A program made the translations under genes and the position numbers. 64,000 nucleotides of DNA from Rotaria sp. Silwood1 (lineage: Eukaryota > Rotifera > Eurotatoria > Philodinida > Philodinidae): the NCBI GenBank assembly GCA_905250075.1, contig CAJNOP010000033.1, positions 1,612,613 through 1,676,612 of the forward strand. Reading direction: 5' to 3'. Positions 1 to 13,400 of this stretch are shown here, in pieces; the stretch's first letter is position 1, and the number at the start of each line of letters is the position of its first letter. The notes beneath the pieces are model-generated. The model had not been told where the DNA came from. It saw only the letters and a list, made by a program, of their open reading frames with translations, and did no database searches.

Positions 1-3000
1 GCATGGTAAAGTCACTTGTAGTAACGATAGTATGAGAAAAAAGAAGAAGAAGAAGAAGAAGAAGAAAAAAAAAATGCAGTTCATTTAGTCGATTCTTTTG
101 ATCTTCGACTGGACACGTTTGTCTTTTATTTTGTAAATTTGACTTCTTATTATAACCTTTATCTATTCTTCTGATTATCTCTCACAAATATTAAATCTCA
201 TATCAACGATTGAAAGCAAAAATGTTTTCGTCTTTCTATTTTTTTACAAAGGTTACTTTATTATAAATCTCAAATATTATACTATCCTAAATTTTCATAA
301 CTTAAACTTTAGTCACAAGTGAAATATATTGATTCGTATGATAAGAAAAAGTTTTTTCTTATTTATTCATAAGCCATTAATACAATAAAAAGAAAACAAT
401 AGAAGTATATTATTTCTTTTTTTTATATTGTCAGTCTGATGTTTTTTGTTTTATTAATTAGAAAACATTCTAGTTTATTAATTAAATATTACAATCTTCT
501 TCTTGTTCAATTAATTAATTCTAAACAGCAGGAGTGTTCTAAGGACACGCCTATTGAACATAATTACAAACCATATCCTGTTCAAATGTTTTCTTTGTTG
601 CATAGAGAAAATTATTAAATACGATTAGATGAAAGGAAAACATTTAAAAAATGTGAAAATATCTATAAAAATCAGTCGAAAATAAACAAAACACAGTTTT
701 GATAAGTTTCTATATAATTGATCAGAATTGAAAGTATAAATATTTTGTATACGTCCAAATAATCTTCTGGCATAATTCTATTCCACATAACTTTTTTTTT
801 CTTTACATTTTAATTCTTTCTTTTTTCTTATATGTTTACTTTTCATGTTTTCATACAAACTTTCGATATTTTTTTTGTTTTTATTTATCACATGTGATTT
901 CGAACTCTACTTTCATGATACGGATTTATAAATACATTTCACTTATCACTAGAACTCGAGATATAAAGATTTACGATAGTATTTACCCAATCGTAAGAGA
1001 TTAGATGAATAAATTTCAAAGTTTTAGGATTTTTAATAAGAGAAAAAAAAGCTGTTATTGCGAGACGTGTCAAAACTTAAAACTTATTCTTTCAAAGAAG
1101 AATTATATTTCTATTATACTTTTTCTGTCAAAAATACGACTTTTAGATGACAAAGCTATATTTATTCATATTCTATCTCAACTACTCATAGAGAGAAAAA
1201 TGTCATATTAACACGCACATAATCCCATCATTGTTTTGCAATACAATAGAGAACGGATATGAATTATTTTATATTTAAAATAATTCAGTTCATCCTATGT
1301 ACTAACTACAACTAATAGTTATTTTCATGAATTTAACTTATAAACAACAATATAATATAGTATTTACCTTTTCAAGGAATTAACGAAGAAAAACAAAAGT
1401 CAAAGACTTGCAATGTAAAAAAAAAACAACCGTTATGTATTTTTGTTAAATGAAAACAGAACAGCAGAGCATGCTGCATACTTGACAAACGTATTTACGT
1501 GCGTGTACACCTTTAACACCTACGATTTGTTGTCATTTAACCATGAAAAAGATGAAGACTAATATTTACTAAAACTTCATGCAACATGACTGAATATAGA
1601 ATTATCATCAATCAATAGGTTCATGCGATAAAAAAAAAGAATTTGTTTTTTCAAATAAACAATTTACCAATATGTAAGTTGTGAGAGGATTATCGATTGT
1701 TGTTCCTACGCTTGATGATACAATTATTGTTGATTTTATATCATCAAAAGAAATCATTTTTGTTGTTGTTATTGTTGTTGATTAATCGATTGATAATTCA
1801 TCGAGAAAAAAAAAAATATTACAAAATTATTTCGCGCAATCGTGAAAATACTAATAAGTTGACTTTAGAATAAATAAATTAGATTGGATAATTTCCTGTT
1901 TCTATATGGACATGTTTAATAATTGTTTGGATTATAGAATTAGAACCAAATTACTTGATTGATATTCCTTTGAAAATCAAACTTTTAATACAGTCAATAA
2001 AAATAAAAAAGGTGTTTTAATAATCAAAAATATATTTGTATCATTTCGGATAAATAACAATAATCAATTTCAATTAAAATTTTCATTATGAACTTTTGAT
2101 TAGAAAAATAATATTTTATACAAACATACTAAAAGTGTTCTACATCAACTTAGAAACTCTATGATCTTTACCCTATGAAACAAAGAGATTGTTTAATAAG
2201 CATGAATTCAACTAATCGAAGAAACATGTTCCTGTATGAATATATCCGCTTGTTATAACTTATTCATGTTTAAATAGATTACGACTATCATGTTATATTA
2301 ATGGCAGTCGACTAATGAAAAGCATGTTTGCCGACCTACGACAAATATAAATATACGTTACACACTCGATGTCACCTAACCATGATAAATCAAGGATAAA
2401 CAGTAAAACTCAGGGCTCGGTTTATCGCTTAAATTATTAGTTCTATTTAATTTCTTGCATTATGTACTCTGATAATTTTTGTTCTATTTAGAAAATATGT
2501 TGTTTTTGTGAGTTTTATTGATAAAAATTTTATTTTTATTTCATCATTCTTGAAAAAAACAATAATTCATTTTATCTTTCCTGTCAAATGATTTATCACT
2601 AGACAATACGAGTTAAATAATGATAAAGTTCTAGACATTCTATTATGAAATTAATAACTAACAACGGAATCTCTTCAAGGGTCAAATCATTTTTTCAACG
2701 AATCGATCTTCATTTGATGATTAATAGAAAAGTTTAGAATGATTTCACTTTCCAGGCTTTGGTTCTTAAGATATCGAAATTTTCTTGGGTTATTTATCTT
2801 CCACAGGTCACGCAAAATTTTCGTCTTCAAACTTTGCACGAACAAAGTTCTCAACGAGATTAGTTCATCGAGCAAGCTGTATCTTTTCTAGTATTTCGTT
2901 TACTGAGATAATTATTCAATATACAAAATTCTCTCATGTGTAAAAGCAAAATTTGTTCTTGTATTTTTACACTATCTAAAGGACATACTAGTTGTATGAT

Positions 3001-6000
3001 AGACTGATTTAATTAAAAAATTTGTTAGTGTAAAGTTTGAAGTTGAAACTCTTACGTGATGTGAAGGAATAAAAAAAAACCGTACGATTTCTATATATCT
3101 CAAGAATAAAGTCTTGGAAAACCAAATTATTCTAGAATTTTCTATTGCTTATCAAATGAACATCATCTTGATCGGAAAAAACAATTTAAAACTTCGAAAT
3201 ATTTTCCATAATTTCTCGTCTACTAGTACGTGCTCAATAGGTTCACTAAAAACTTAATTATGTCTATTCTCTATTATTAAATCAATCGCAGCATTGAAAA
3301 CTGTACGAACGTCTTAAATGTGACTGGAAGTATTATGAAAGAATCTCTATCAGTATGCATGTGTGCACTCGTACGAGTTTATGTCAGATGTGAATTTTGA
3401 ATACGTGCATGTTGTTATTCTCGATAAGTTTTTGTCGCTGCTCAAGTATTGCACATTAAGCATAAGCTCAAAGTTATCAAGGAACAATGACATCATAGAG
3501 TAAAAATAGACATTTACAACTTACACATCAATCATTATGCGCATCAATGAAGAACTATTTTTAAACATATATTTTGTGACAAAGAATTTAGAATGAATGC
3601 TATTTTAAGGATTAACATACATTTATTCTTTTTATTGTAGAAAAAGATTATTCTTCATATGCATGAATAAACATCACATCATACAGATACATTAACTTTA
3701 CGTTCTATTTATGCTATTTTACAGAGTTATGTGTTTTTTTTTTGATAACTTTAATATGTTATATACTTTCAATGATTAATTAGAACGAAGAAATCGCTGT
3801 GAATATGTGAGTTTACCAATATTTCGAAAGTAATTTCAAATAATTTTCTTTTTTTTCATGATATTCTCTCTACTAAGACACATGATTTAAGTATATAGTG
3901 AGAATTCCTATTGCAAAATATTTATATGTAAAATTTAGATAAAATAGTTATAAAACAGTAGCTAGTGATTATAAAATTGTGCATTTATGGTATGTTACAA
4001 AGTTGTTTTTTACGAGTGTTCGTTTATAAACGAGTGCACATGAATACACATCATTTTATGGTTAAAATCTACACCACAATTTTACAGATAAGAGAACGGA
4101 AAAAATATGGAGAGCTCACAAAATCGATAATTTGAATGAGAAACATTTTTATATCATCGTAGTTTTCATCTATTGATACTGAATACAAAAATTATAGACA
4201 TCAGCAACCCGGTAGATTATTATTTATCACAAATTCTGATTGCCTCAATAATATCCATATCTGTGAACAACCAACCAATGAAGATCAATGTTAGCGGCTA
4301 AGTATGGAATTATTGTGAGACTCTCTCAAAAAACGATCTTAGCCTGAAGACATTTAGTTTGCATGAAATTTTCAGAATATGTTAAGGTTATAGTGGAGAC
4401 ATTTTCAGGAGAAATTTAAATAACAAGAGTCAAAAGTAGCTTATATGGTAACTTAAACTTCTCTGTGGGCTTTCATTCTATAGACAGGATCGTTTTTTTT
4501 TGAAAAAGCATGCCAGGACGCAGAGCATGACTGAGTCTTTTATTTTAAACTCTTACATTTTAAGGAGATAAAATGTTCAACGTGTCAAAAAATAGTGATC
4601 TATTTATTAGAGCATTCTTTCATATAATACTAACAAAACTTAACTCAAACAAAAGTTCTGTCGAGTCCTGCATCTTGATATAGCCTTTCAAACAAAAGAT
4701 AAAGCCCTGGTCTTCAATGACGCTCATTCAACAATTCTAAGATGAACGATCGAAAAAAAATATACAAACAGAGAAAAAAGCGAATAAGATTTTTCACTTT
4801 ATATGTAAACAACGTGGTGCTAAATAAAAAATCATATCAAAATTCGAGTTATCTTCTCATACACTTATCTCAATTTTCATGTTTTTGATGAAACTTGATT
4901 TTTTTTTGACAGGAAGAAGGTTGAGTTTGATTTCTGGAGTGGTGTCGTTTTTGATATACACTCGTTATTAATAATATCTTTATGCTCAAATCTTTTATAA
5001 AATTAGTAGTATATTAAAAAAGCGATTCACGGTTCTGTTCAAATAATTTTTCTATCACTAAAAAAGTGAAAGCCTGCATTTTTTGTTACAACTTTCTTTC
5101 GGCATCAGACGATAACAATAAACACGACCGATTTCTAATCATAATCAGAACTGATGACTCCATATTATAAAAAAGAAAAGCCACACTAATGATTCCGATA
5201 CAGTTCTCAAAATGAAAGACTTAATCTCGGTCCAAAATAGCCGTCGTTATCATTATTTAATTATATGTCATTCTTTTAAGGACTCATTTGCTAAAGAACA
5301 ATTCATTTTGAATAGGTTGTCAGTTTCGTATCAATACAATAAACGCATAATTGGGTAACACCGTAGAAAAAAGAAGTTCACAAAAATACAACTTTTATGC
5401 TATTCAAGGCATATTCTCCCTTTTTGATCCATTCTATACTTCAACAGTCTAATGACTTCGTTCAAATGTAACTATACCAATGTCATATTGAGCATTTATC
5501 TAAAATATTCCCATAGTTAACTCAACATCAACTCTACTGGATTAATACTAAGGGGTGACAAATTACAAAAAAAAGACTTCTTCATGTTTAGAAATAGAAG
5601 TATATGCTTTGACAGTTGACATATGTACGTCCTCTTATGAGATGACAGGTTCATATTTTCTGAATTTTGATGTTAAAAGAATATAGAACTGATGTATGTA
5701 GTTTTGGACGGGCTTAAGGAATTTATTTTTACTAGAAAAGCATATAAATTAGAAATGCATCTCCTTATTTAACACAATTCCAAACTGTAAATATTCTTTC
5801 TATACTCTATTCATATTAAAATGAATTTCCTGAATCAATCCAAAAATATAGATATTACTTCTATATACATTCTTTTCACAATAAAATGAATCCTTTGATC
5901 CTACCCAGTACCAAACTAGGAATTATATTGCTTCATTTGAATGAGTAAAAATGAATGTTAGCTACATGTCATCGATATTCAATATAGATGCTTGCAATGT

Positions 6001-7659
6001 TACTGTTTTGTTGCGATCATTCATTGAACAATAATGTACAGCAAGTTAAATTTTCTAGAAAGTATAATCTGTCATGCCCTCTGTCTTCATAACAAATAGA
6101 AAGGTAATATGATGAAATATGAAAAAAATATCACTATAGCGATCAGTATAAAATTAAAGTATACTTAGAAAGCTCCTTAACAGCAAACAGCTTCCTTATC
6201 TCTAACTAGGTGTTTTTTTTTGTCGATGAGACTAGATCACTACTGTGGTTTAAAAGAAAATATCAGATTTAATTTTAAGATAATATTTGTTTGAGATATG
6301 TTTTGTACAATTAATGAATAACAGTAAATAACATAAATAGCATCGTTTCAATGTTGTTATTATTCAATCCGAATTATAATCATAGTTAAAAATGTCTGAT
6401 AGCTGAATTATACACGTGCATAGAATGATATGAGTACTAGAATGGTATTTGATTACATTATATCCTTTATTTGAAAGCCTTTACTTAGTTGCTAGAATTG
6501 TCCTTAAACGTCTAATTCTTTATAAATATGGATATAATTAAAGGATTGATGAATGAAACCACAATTTGTAGTAAATGATAACCACTTATAAATTCTTTTT
6601 TAAAGGCGACTTGAAGTATTTTGTTGTTCTTTAACTCAAAGAAAGTTTGTTTTTGGTAAGAGACGTCTTATTTTCTGTATTACAAATCTGTTTATTCTAA
6701 TGAAGCCTATATAAATAGTTTTGCATACTTGAAATAATATAAAATGTACAAATGTAAATTTATTGTAAACACTAATTTTCTACGAAGCCTCGTTCATGTA
6801 AATTATGATCAAGACTAGTTAAATAAAAAAAAATGATTCATCATCAAAAGTATATTGTTCTCAATGAACATGGTTGTTGAACGCTGTTCAACTGATGGAT
6901 TCACTTCTTAAGGTGTATTCAAATTCAGGATCTAATTGATCAACCTTTTTAGAAGCCCACCGAAGCATACTTTGATGTTCTCAACCCAAGTTTCTAAACA
7001 GTATTGGATAGTTGCTCGGAAAATACGAGATACTTTTTTCCGGTTTTTTCTTTCCAATGACTAGTGCATCGTACGCATTTCTTAGATAATTAGAGTCCAT
7101 CGAGTCCGGAATCAAGCCGACACCCTCTAGTTTCAGGGTATTCCTACTTGACATATATTGCGAAATAACTTCTACGTAAACTGAAATATGTACAAGAACA
7201 CGTTTTACATGCTGAAATTAATTTTACATGGCTCCAGCGTTTTTCGAATTCGCCTATTAGGTGTAGAGCAGTAGAAAACATCGTCATATAGGACAAGTAT
7301 TTTGTTCAATGTAGTTTCAAAGACAATCAATAACACTTCGAAATGTAGCGACACCTATTGTGTAATGAATCCAAAAAAATATTATTACCAGACTTTTTCG
7401 ATACTAAACATTTTTAGTTTCTCTAATTTATTGTTCTTGAAAATTATCGTATAATAATGTAAACATAGAGGAAAATAAAATAATTCTATTGGTTTATGTT
7501 CCAGACAGGGACACTTTGACCAGTCGGAGAAAAACTTTTTTTTCATCTTCTTCTCCATTCTTATTACTATACATGTCCAATCATTTTGAATAATAAATGT
7601 GTGAATAAAAATTTCTAATACGAAATAATTCTTTATTTGACAACATTCATATTTAGACA
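1..7659. other. Long AT-rich region without a recognisable gene
   Basis: No open frame here has coding character: the few frames of 60-90 codons are rich in Phe, Lys and Ile, lack splice partners and match nothing I know. A short AAG microsatellite lies at about 38-70. A degenerate tandem duplication of about 60 bases, with repeated Ser/Tyr-like CTTCTATA and AAAATGAAT words, is visible around 5790-5900. The last few hundred bases presumably hold the promoter of the receptor gene starting at 7660, but I see no defined element. Confidence 0.6.
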
Positions 7660-9931
7660 ATGAATTTCGTAGTTCTACGAGTCATTCTTGTTTTACAAAT
7701 GACGACAACTATCGTCATTAGTCAACATAACAATGATAATCAAACAGGTGATGTTGAAGTTGACATTCCACTTAAGAGAAATATAACATGTTTATGTACT
7801 AACGATGAACAATGTAATTCAAATTCTGCAACATGTCAACTTACACATCGATTTCATTCATGTTATATAAGTTGGTCATTAGAACCAAATGATGAGTCAA
7901 TACACGTCACTGCTGGGTATGTTATTTCATTTTTATATAGAAAAAAAACAATGAAATAATAATTTTTATAAATAGATGTATGTATAATGATTATTTCTTT
8001 ATACGATTAATGTGTGGTACTAATCAAACAAATCGTTATATTGTTTGTTGTTCTCAACGTGATTATTGTAATGATCTTGATGCATATTCAAAAGAAATTC
8101 GTACAGCATTATTATCTACAGTACCATCAAGTAAATATATATATTTTTTTAACTAAATAAAGTTTAATAAATTAAATTTTTATATAAAATAGATCCTTTG
8201 ACAACACGTCAACCTCATAATAATTTTTCAATATTAATATTAATAATGATTGTTTCAATAATTGCTGTAATTTTATTATTAAGTGGTTTATTAATTGTTT
8301 ATTGTAAACAGAAAAATTCAAAAGAAAAAAATAATAATTCTAATTATTCAAAAGAAATTGCTTACAATGATGAAAATCATAAAAAAAATCTTATTCAACG
8401 TTTATTAAAATGTTTTGATCGTCGAAAAGGTTTAAAATCAAAATCAGATGAACGTATACCATCGGATCAATCATTAACTGCACTTCTCGATGAATTTTCA
8501 ACAAGTACAGTTGGACCAGGTAAATAAATTAATTTAAATTTATTCGAAAGTTTTATGAATAATATTAATTTTATTTTTTCAAGCACTTCCTTTATTAATG
8601 CAACGTACACTTGCAAGACAAATAACTTTAGAAGAAGTAATTGGTGCTGGTCGTTATGGTAGTGTTCATCGAGGAAAATGGCGTGAAGATTATGTTGCTG
8701 TTAAAATCTTTTCAGCAAATGATGAACGTTCATGGCTTCGAGAAATTGATATTTATCAAACTGTTTGTTTAAGACATGAAAATATTCTTGGATATATTGC
8801 AGCCGATAATAAAGTAAGTAGAAATTTGATATAGTATTAATAAAACCTTGTCTCTATCCAGGATGCGTCAACATATACTCAACTTTGGTTGGTTACTGAA
8901 TATCATGAAAATGGTTCAGTTTATGATTATTTAATGACTCATACAATAACAATACCTATATTAATAAAAATGATGTTAAGTATAGCTAGTGGTCTTTGTC
9001 ATTTACATATGCCCATTGATTCAACAAATGGTAAAAAAAGAAAAAATAAGAGATTTGTATATTTAATATCTATTGCATTTATATTTTATTTAGGCAAAGT
9101 TGCACTTGCTCATCGTGATTTAAAAACAAAAAATATTTTAGTCAAAAAAGATTTATCATGTTGCATTGCTGACTTAGGTCTAGCTGTAAAAGAAGTTCGT
9201 TCACGACCTCAATCAAAAAAAGATCCTTCACTTACAAATTCATCTAATCAAGAACATGTCGATATTGATATCCAAGCCAATAGTCGTGTTGGTACACAAC
9301 GTAAGTAAAATTTTGAAATAAAAAATAGAAAAGTGAATAATAAGTTTTACTTTTCAAGGTTATATGGCACCTGAAGTTCTTGATGGAACATTGAATGAAC
9401 GTAGTTTTGAATCATTCAAAGCTGCTGATATATATGCATTAGGACTTGTCTATTGGGAATTATTACGAAGATGTCAAACAAATCCGAATGGTAAATAAGA
9501 ATATATTTAGAAAGATAAAATTATTTAATTGAATTATTTAATAGAAAATGATGTTGATTCGTATCAAGTTCCATATGAAGATATTTTACCAAGTAATCCA
9601 ACATTTGAACAAATGCGTGATGTTGTATGTACAAGAAAAATTCGCCCACCACCATCACCACGATGGCAATCACATCCGGTAGGAAAGTTATTGGGTTTTT
9701 TTTTTGAAATTGAAAACTTTTTTTGTTCAATAAATTTTTGTTAAGATTCTTCGTCATTTTGTTCGTTTATGTGAAGAATTATGGACTGAAGATCCAGCAT
9801 GTCGTCTTAGTAGTCTTAATGTTAAAAAACAACTTAAAAATCAAATGAGTTTAATAGAAAATAATTTATCAAATATAAATAATGAATCCCAACAACAATT
9901 AACACAAAATGATGGTCCATGGACTGCATAG
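7660..9931 (+). CDS. TGF-beta/activin type I receptor Ser/Thr kinase (ALK4/5/7-like)
   Basis: Single-pass membrane receptor kinase that would phosphorylate receptor Smads. Model of nine exons: 7660-7916, 7976-8130, 8193-8519, 8584-8813, 8862-9030, 9094-9300, 9359-9490, 9545-9678, 9746-9931; all junctions are GT..AG and keep frame, giving 598 residues (family about 500). Seen: signal peptide; Cys-rich ectodomain ending in the [10 protein letters not shown] box; a transmembrane helix ([19 protein letters not shown]); juxtamembrane [13 protein letters not shown]; kinase with GAGRYGSV loop, VAVKIF lysine, [19 protein letters not shown] and [13 protein letters not shown]. The L45 loop (AADNKDASTYTQ) resembles the activin/TGF-beta class that signals through Smad2/3, not the BMP class. 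The GS box preceding LPLL reads STSTVGPGA instead of TTSGSGSG. The start is the first ATG before the signal peptide. Confidence 0.93.
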
Positions 9932-10493
9932 TTATATATAATGATATATCTTTTCATATGTAGATATTATTTTCTCGCTTATTGTTTGTTTTGTTTTTCT
10001 TTCTTTCTCATTTCAAATCATTTTTTTTTTCACTAGTTTTGAACAGTTCTCATACTGTTTATTTGCCATTTTTCATATGTACATCCGTTTTGTCTTACAA
10101 ACTTAAAATGTACAGTTATGTTCTAAACGAAAAGAAAAACCAAAAAAAAATATACTTAGCTGTCAGATGCCATTCATCAGCTGTCGGAAAGGAACGCGTC
10201 TAATTAGTTTATTCTTTTTCCTTATTCTTTTCTTTATTGTTGTTGGTGTTGTTTCAAATGTCTTCGGTATTTGCGTTTTGCTATGCGTCTATTGTATTCA
10301 TTTTATTTGTCAAAAAGAAAAAAAAAAAAAAACGAACAAAGAAAACGCTATCAACCATAATCGAATCTGGCAACTTTTTTGAGTGTGTTTAAAAACAAAT
10401 AAAATTTATTTGTTATTCGTATAATTATATTTGTTTCAGTATTCTTGTTCTTCTTCTTTTCTTTTTTCTTTTCATTTGTCTGATTTAATAATT
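9932..10493. other. 3' UTR and intergenic spacer, receptor to LSm5
   Basis: T-rich and A-rich low-complexity sequence. Short open frames here are Phe/Leu/Lys-rich artefacts. It probably holds the 3' UTR of the receptor and the promoter/5' UTR of LSm5. Nothing else is visible. Confidence 0.6.
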
Positions 10494-13400
10494 ATGGCAA
10501 CATCACAAGGAACAACATCTACAGGTGATAGTAACACGATATCAACAACACAAACAACAGTTAGTGCACCACCAACAGTAACACCATCGGTTACTGTTGT
10601 TCAACTTTTACCATTAGAACTTGTTGATAAATGTATTGGATCAAGAATTCATGTTATTATGAAATCAGATAAAGAAATTGTTGGAACTTTACTTGGATTT
10701 GATGATTATGTTAATATGGTACTTGAAGATGTAAGTTTTCTATTTTACAAAAAAACAAATTTAAATCTATTTACGAAAGAAGTACTCGAAGTGATACTTG
10801 CTGGTAAAACTCATGTTGGATTCACAACGAGGTCTTGGTAAGACTAGAAAAGTCCTTAAATGATTCGTTTCCATGAGCCTTTCGAACCGAGTTATGTCCG
10901 TTTTTTTTTCCAATTTTCGATTCAGTTTTAAGTATTTACCGAAAAGTCAAAGAATGGAATTTTGCCGATGAAGGGACCGAACGACTAGTAAAATATCCCA
11001 AAAGTTTCAACCGCAAAGAATTTTCCTTTTGTTGAGGTATTGAGTTTTCAAATAATCTTGATTTTAGTGACATACGACATTTTTTCGGATTAAAATTTTT
11101 CGAATATTCCCCAGAATTATCTATGGATGCAATTTCGAATCAAAAGTCCAGTAAAAAAGGACAAAACTCGACTTCAGAGAGCCATGAGAACGCCTTTTTT
11201 AGGAGTTTTGTAGTCTTATCAAGGCCTTGTGAACCAAATATGAGCTTCAATGGCTGATGCCATTTTGGGTAGTTCTCTCACTAGGGCATACGAAAAATAG
11301 TTGTGAAGATATTTTAATTCCTTTTAGAAAGCTTTAAAATAATGTTCTCTGCTTATGATCGGATAGTAAATGCAATACTCTATATATGTTTGTTATGATC
11401 TGTGATGATTGAATTAGATCACAGATTGTCCTCGATATGTATCCTATTCTTTATGTTCTTGTTTAACGTCTAGTCGTCTATGCATATGAGGGTATGAAAA
11501 AAAAAGGGAAAAATGTGTTTTGAGCAGCAAAAAATGAGACAATTGAGCACCAAGTCATTTATTTATAATAAAAATCAAGAAAATAGTATTATTCTAATAG
11601 ACAAAAAAAAGTTAGATAATATATGTATAATAAATTACAACAAATATGATTGCAATGAAGCATAGTAAATTTAAAAAAGCAAAACAGATTTAACTTGTTT
11701 GGATCTATCTTTTCTTCGTCGTTTACCTAAAATTTCCGTACGAGTTTTTTCTTTTATATCATACATTTTAAATAATATGGTTAAACCAAGTGAAGATTTA
11801 CATAAATCGTACTAGCTTCATCGAGAGTTTTAACAACATTCAAAACCGCATACTTTTCCCTGGACGTTTTTTATTATTTTACAAAATTTTTTACTAGTTT
11901 ACCATTATCGCCTTATATATATATACTTATGGCATACCAAAAGTAGTGGCAGTGACACTTTAATACCGTATAGTAGATTTAAAGAAACTTTCTTTCTATA
12001 TAATCTGATAGAGAAAGAAAAGCTCTATCTTTCTATGCTATTTGATCATACTTCAACTAATATCATAATAATAAAATTTGGCTAAGACCTGTTTTGTTCG
12101 CATGTGTCACAGCTCTATAAATGTTAATGAATATTTATGGAATAACTGTTGATAGAAATAAGATAGAGAAGTGCAGTTTTCACCGTTGGAAAGAGGAGAT
12201 GAAGATGCATTGAATTGTATATTGTAGGTTTTTCTAATATTGATTTCTGAAGTATTTTTATTAAATTTTCTAACAGTCGGAAAAATGTCTTTTTTATGAA
12301 AAAAAAGAAAAAAGCAGAAAAGTGAACTTTTTTCACAGATTTTGCTATTAAGTCATATTAGAGGCTAGACTAGAATGCATAATATTCATATCAGCCTTCC
12401 GAACATTGTAGATCTTCGATTAGTAGTTTGATTTTATACCTGATAATTGAAAATTCATTGTAAACAACATAACCAGATAAGTTTGTTCTCAAATAGATCA
12501 ATAGAAAGCCTTACAAAAAACAGATTAGAAAAACCTGGAATATACGATTCGACATGTCTTCATCTCCTCTTCTCAACGGTGAAAACCGCACTTCTCTGTC
12601 TTGTTTTTTTCAAAAGTTATTCAAAAAATACTCACTTGTATTTTTTAAAATGAGTATTAATACAACCAGCACATATGATAACGAAACACATCTTATTGAA
12701 ATTTTATTATTATAATATTTGTTAAAGTATGATCAAATAGCATAGAAAGATAGAGCTTTTCTTTCTCTATCAGGCTCTATAGAAATAAAGTTTCTTTAAG
12801 TCTACTATACGGTATGAAAGTGTCACTGCCACTACTTTTGGTATGCCCTAAGTATAAATAGCATCAGTGCTTTGTATTCCATAGTCTATGGTATCATGAG
12901 ATTAATTTATATAAATTAAGCTGATCATTATGAATTAGCTGTATCTGTTCATATATGTGTATATGCTACTTAATTGGTTTGACATTTAATTAATCATTTT
13001 TATGTTCCTTTTTTCATTTGGTGCTCAATTATCTTTCCTTTCGATGCTCATTTCACATATCGCTTATTTTAGTTCTCAATTGTCTCTTGTTTTGGTGCGC
13101 TATTAGAATGTTTGTACGCTAGTGCTCAAAAGTCATTTTTTTTTGGTACTCAAAACACACCTTGCCCCCCCAAAAAAAATATGGCGATAGGAGAAGAAAA
13201 GACATAAAAAGAAATTCATCAAGGTTTAACTTAAGTAACTTTCCACATGTGGCACCATGTGATTTTTTTTCTATTCGGCTGTATCAAAAAAGCAACTGAA
13301 ATAAATCCAAAATGCTGCATCGTACTGTGTACAGATTCGTGAATTTGAATAAAGAAACGCATAAAAAATGTTCGATAAATGGATTCAACGAATTCCATTG

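Larger units (their letters stand above)
11490..13180. repeat. Outer inverted repeat arms enclosing the TIR element
   Basis: Left arm about 11500-11560 (TGTGTTTTGAGCA, GACAATTGAGCACCAAG) is found inverted at about 13010-13165 (TTGGTGCTCAATTATCT, CTCAATTGTCTC, ACTCAAAACACACC). The right arm carries several degenerate copies of a GTGCTCAA-type word. Together they make a second, larger and more decayed foldback structure around the 11926-12852 element, so the inner element probably inserted into an older one. Boundaries are approximate. Confidence 0.5.

Noticed and set aside
1005-1211. 68-codon frame in the first AT-rich region
   Set aside because: Composition is Lys/Ile/Leu-rich, there is no splice partner, motif or transcript signal; expected by chance.
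7385-7660. 91-codon minus-strand frame just before the receptor gene
   Set aside because: Low-complexity Lys/Phe/Ile sequence overlapping the likely receptor promoter; no domain.
9982-10382. Two overlapping hydrophobic plus-strand frames between the receptor and LSm5
   Set aside because: Made of T-rich runs giving Phe/Leu stretches; they fit 3' UTR sequence better than membrane peptides.
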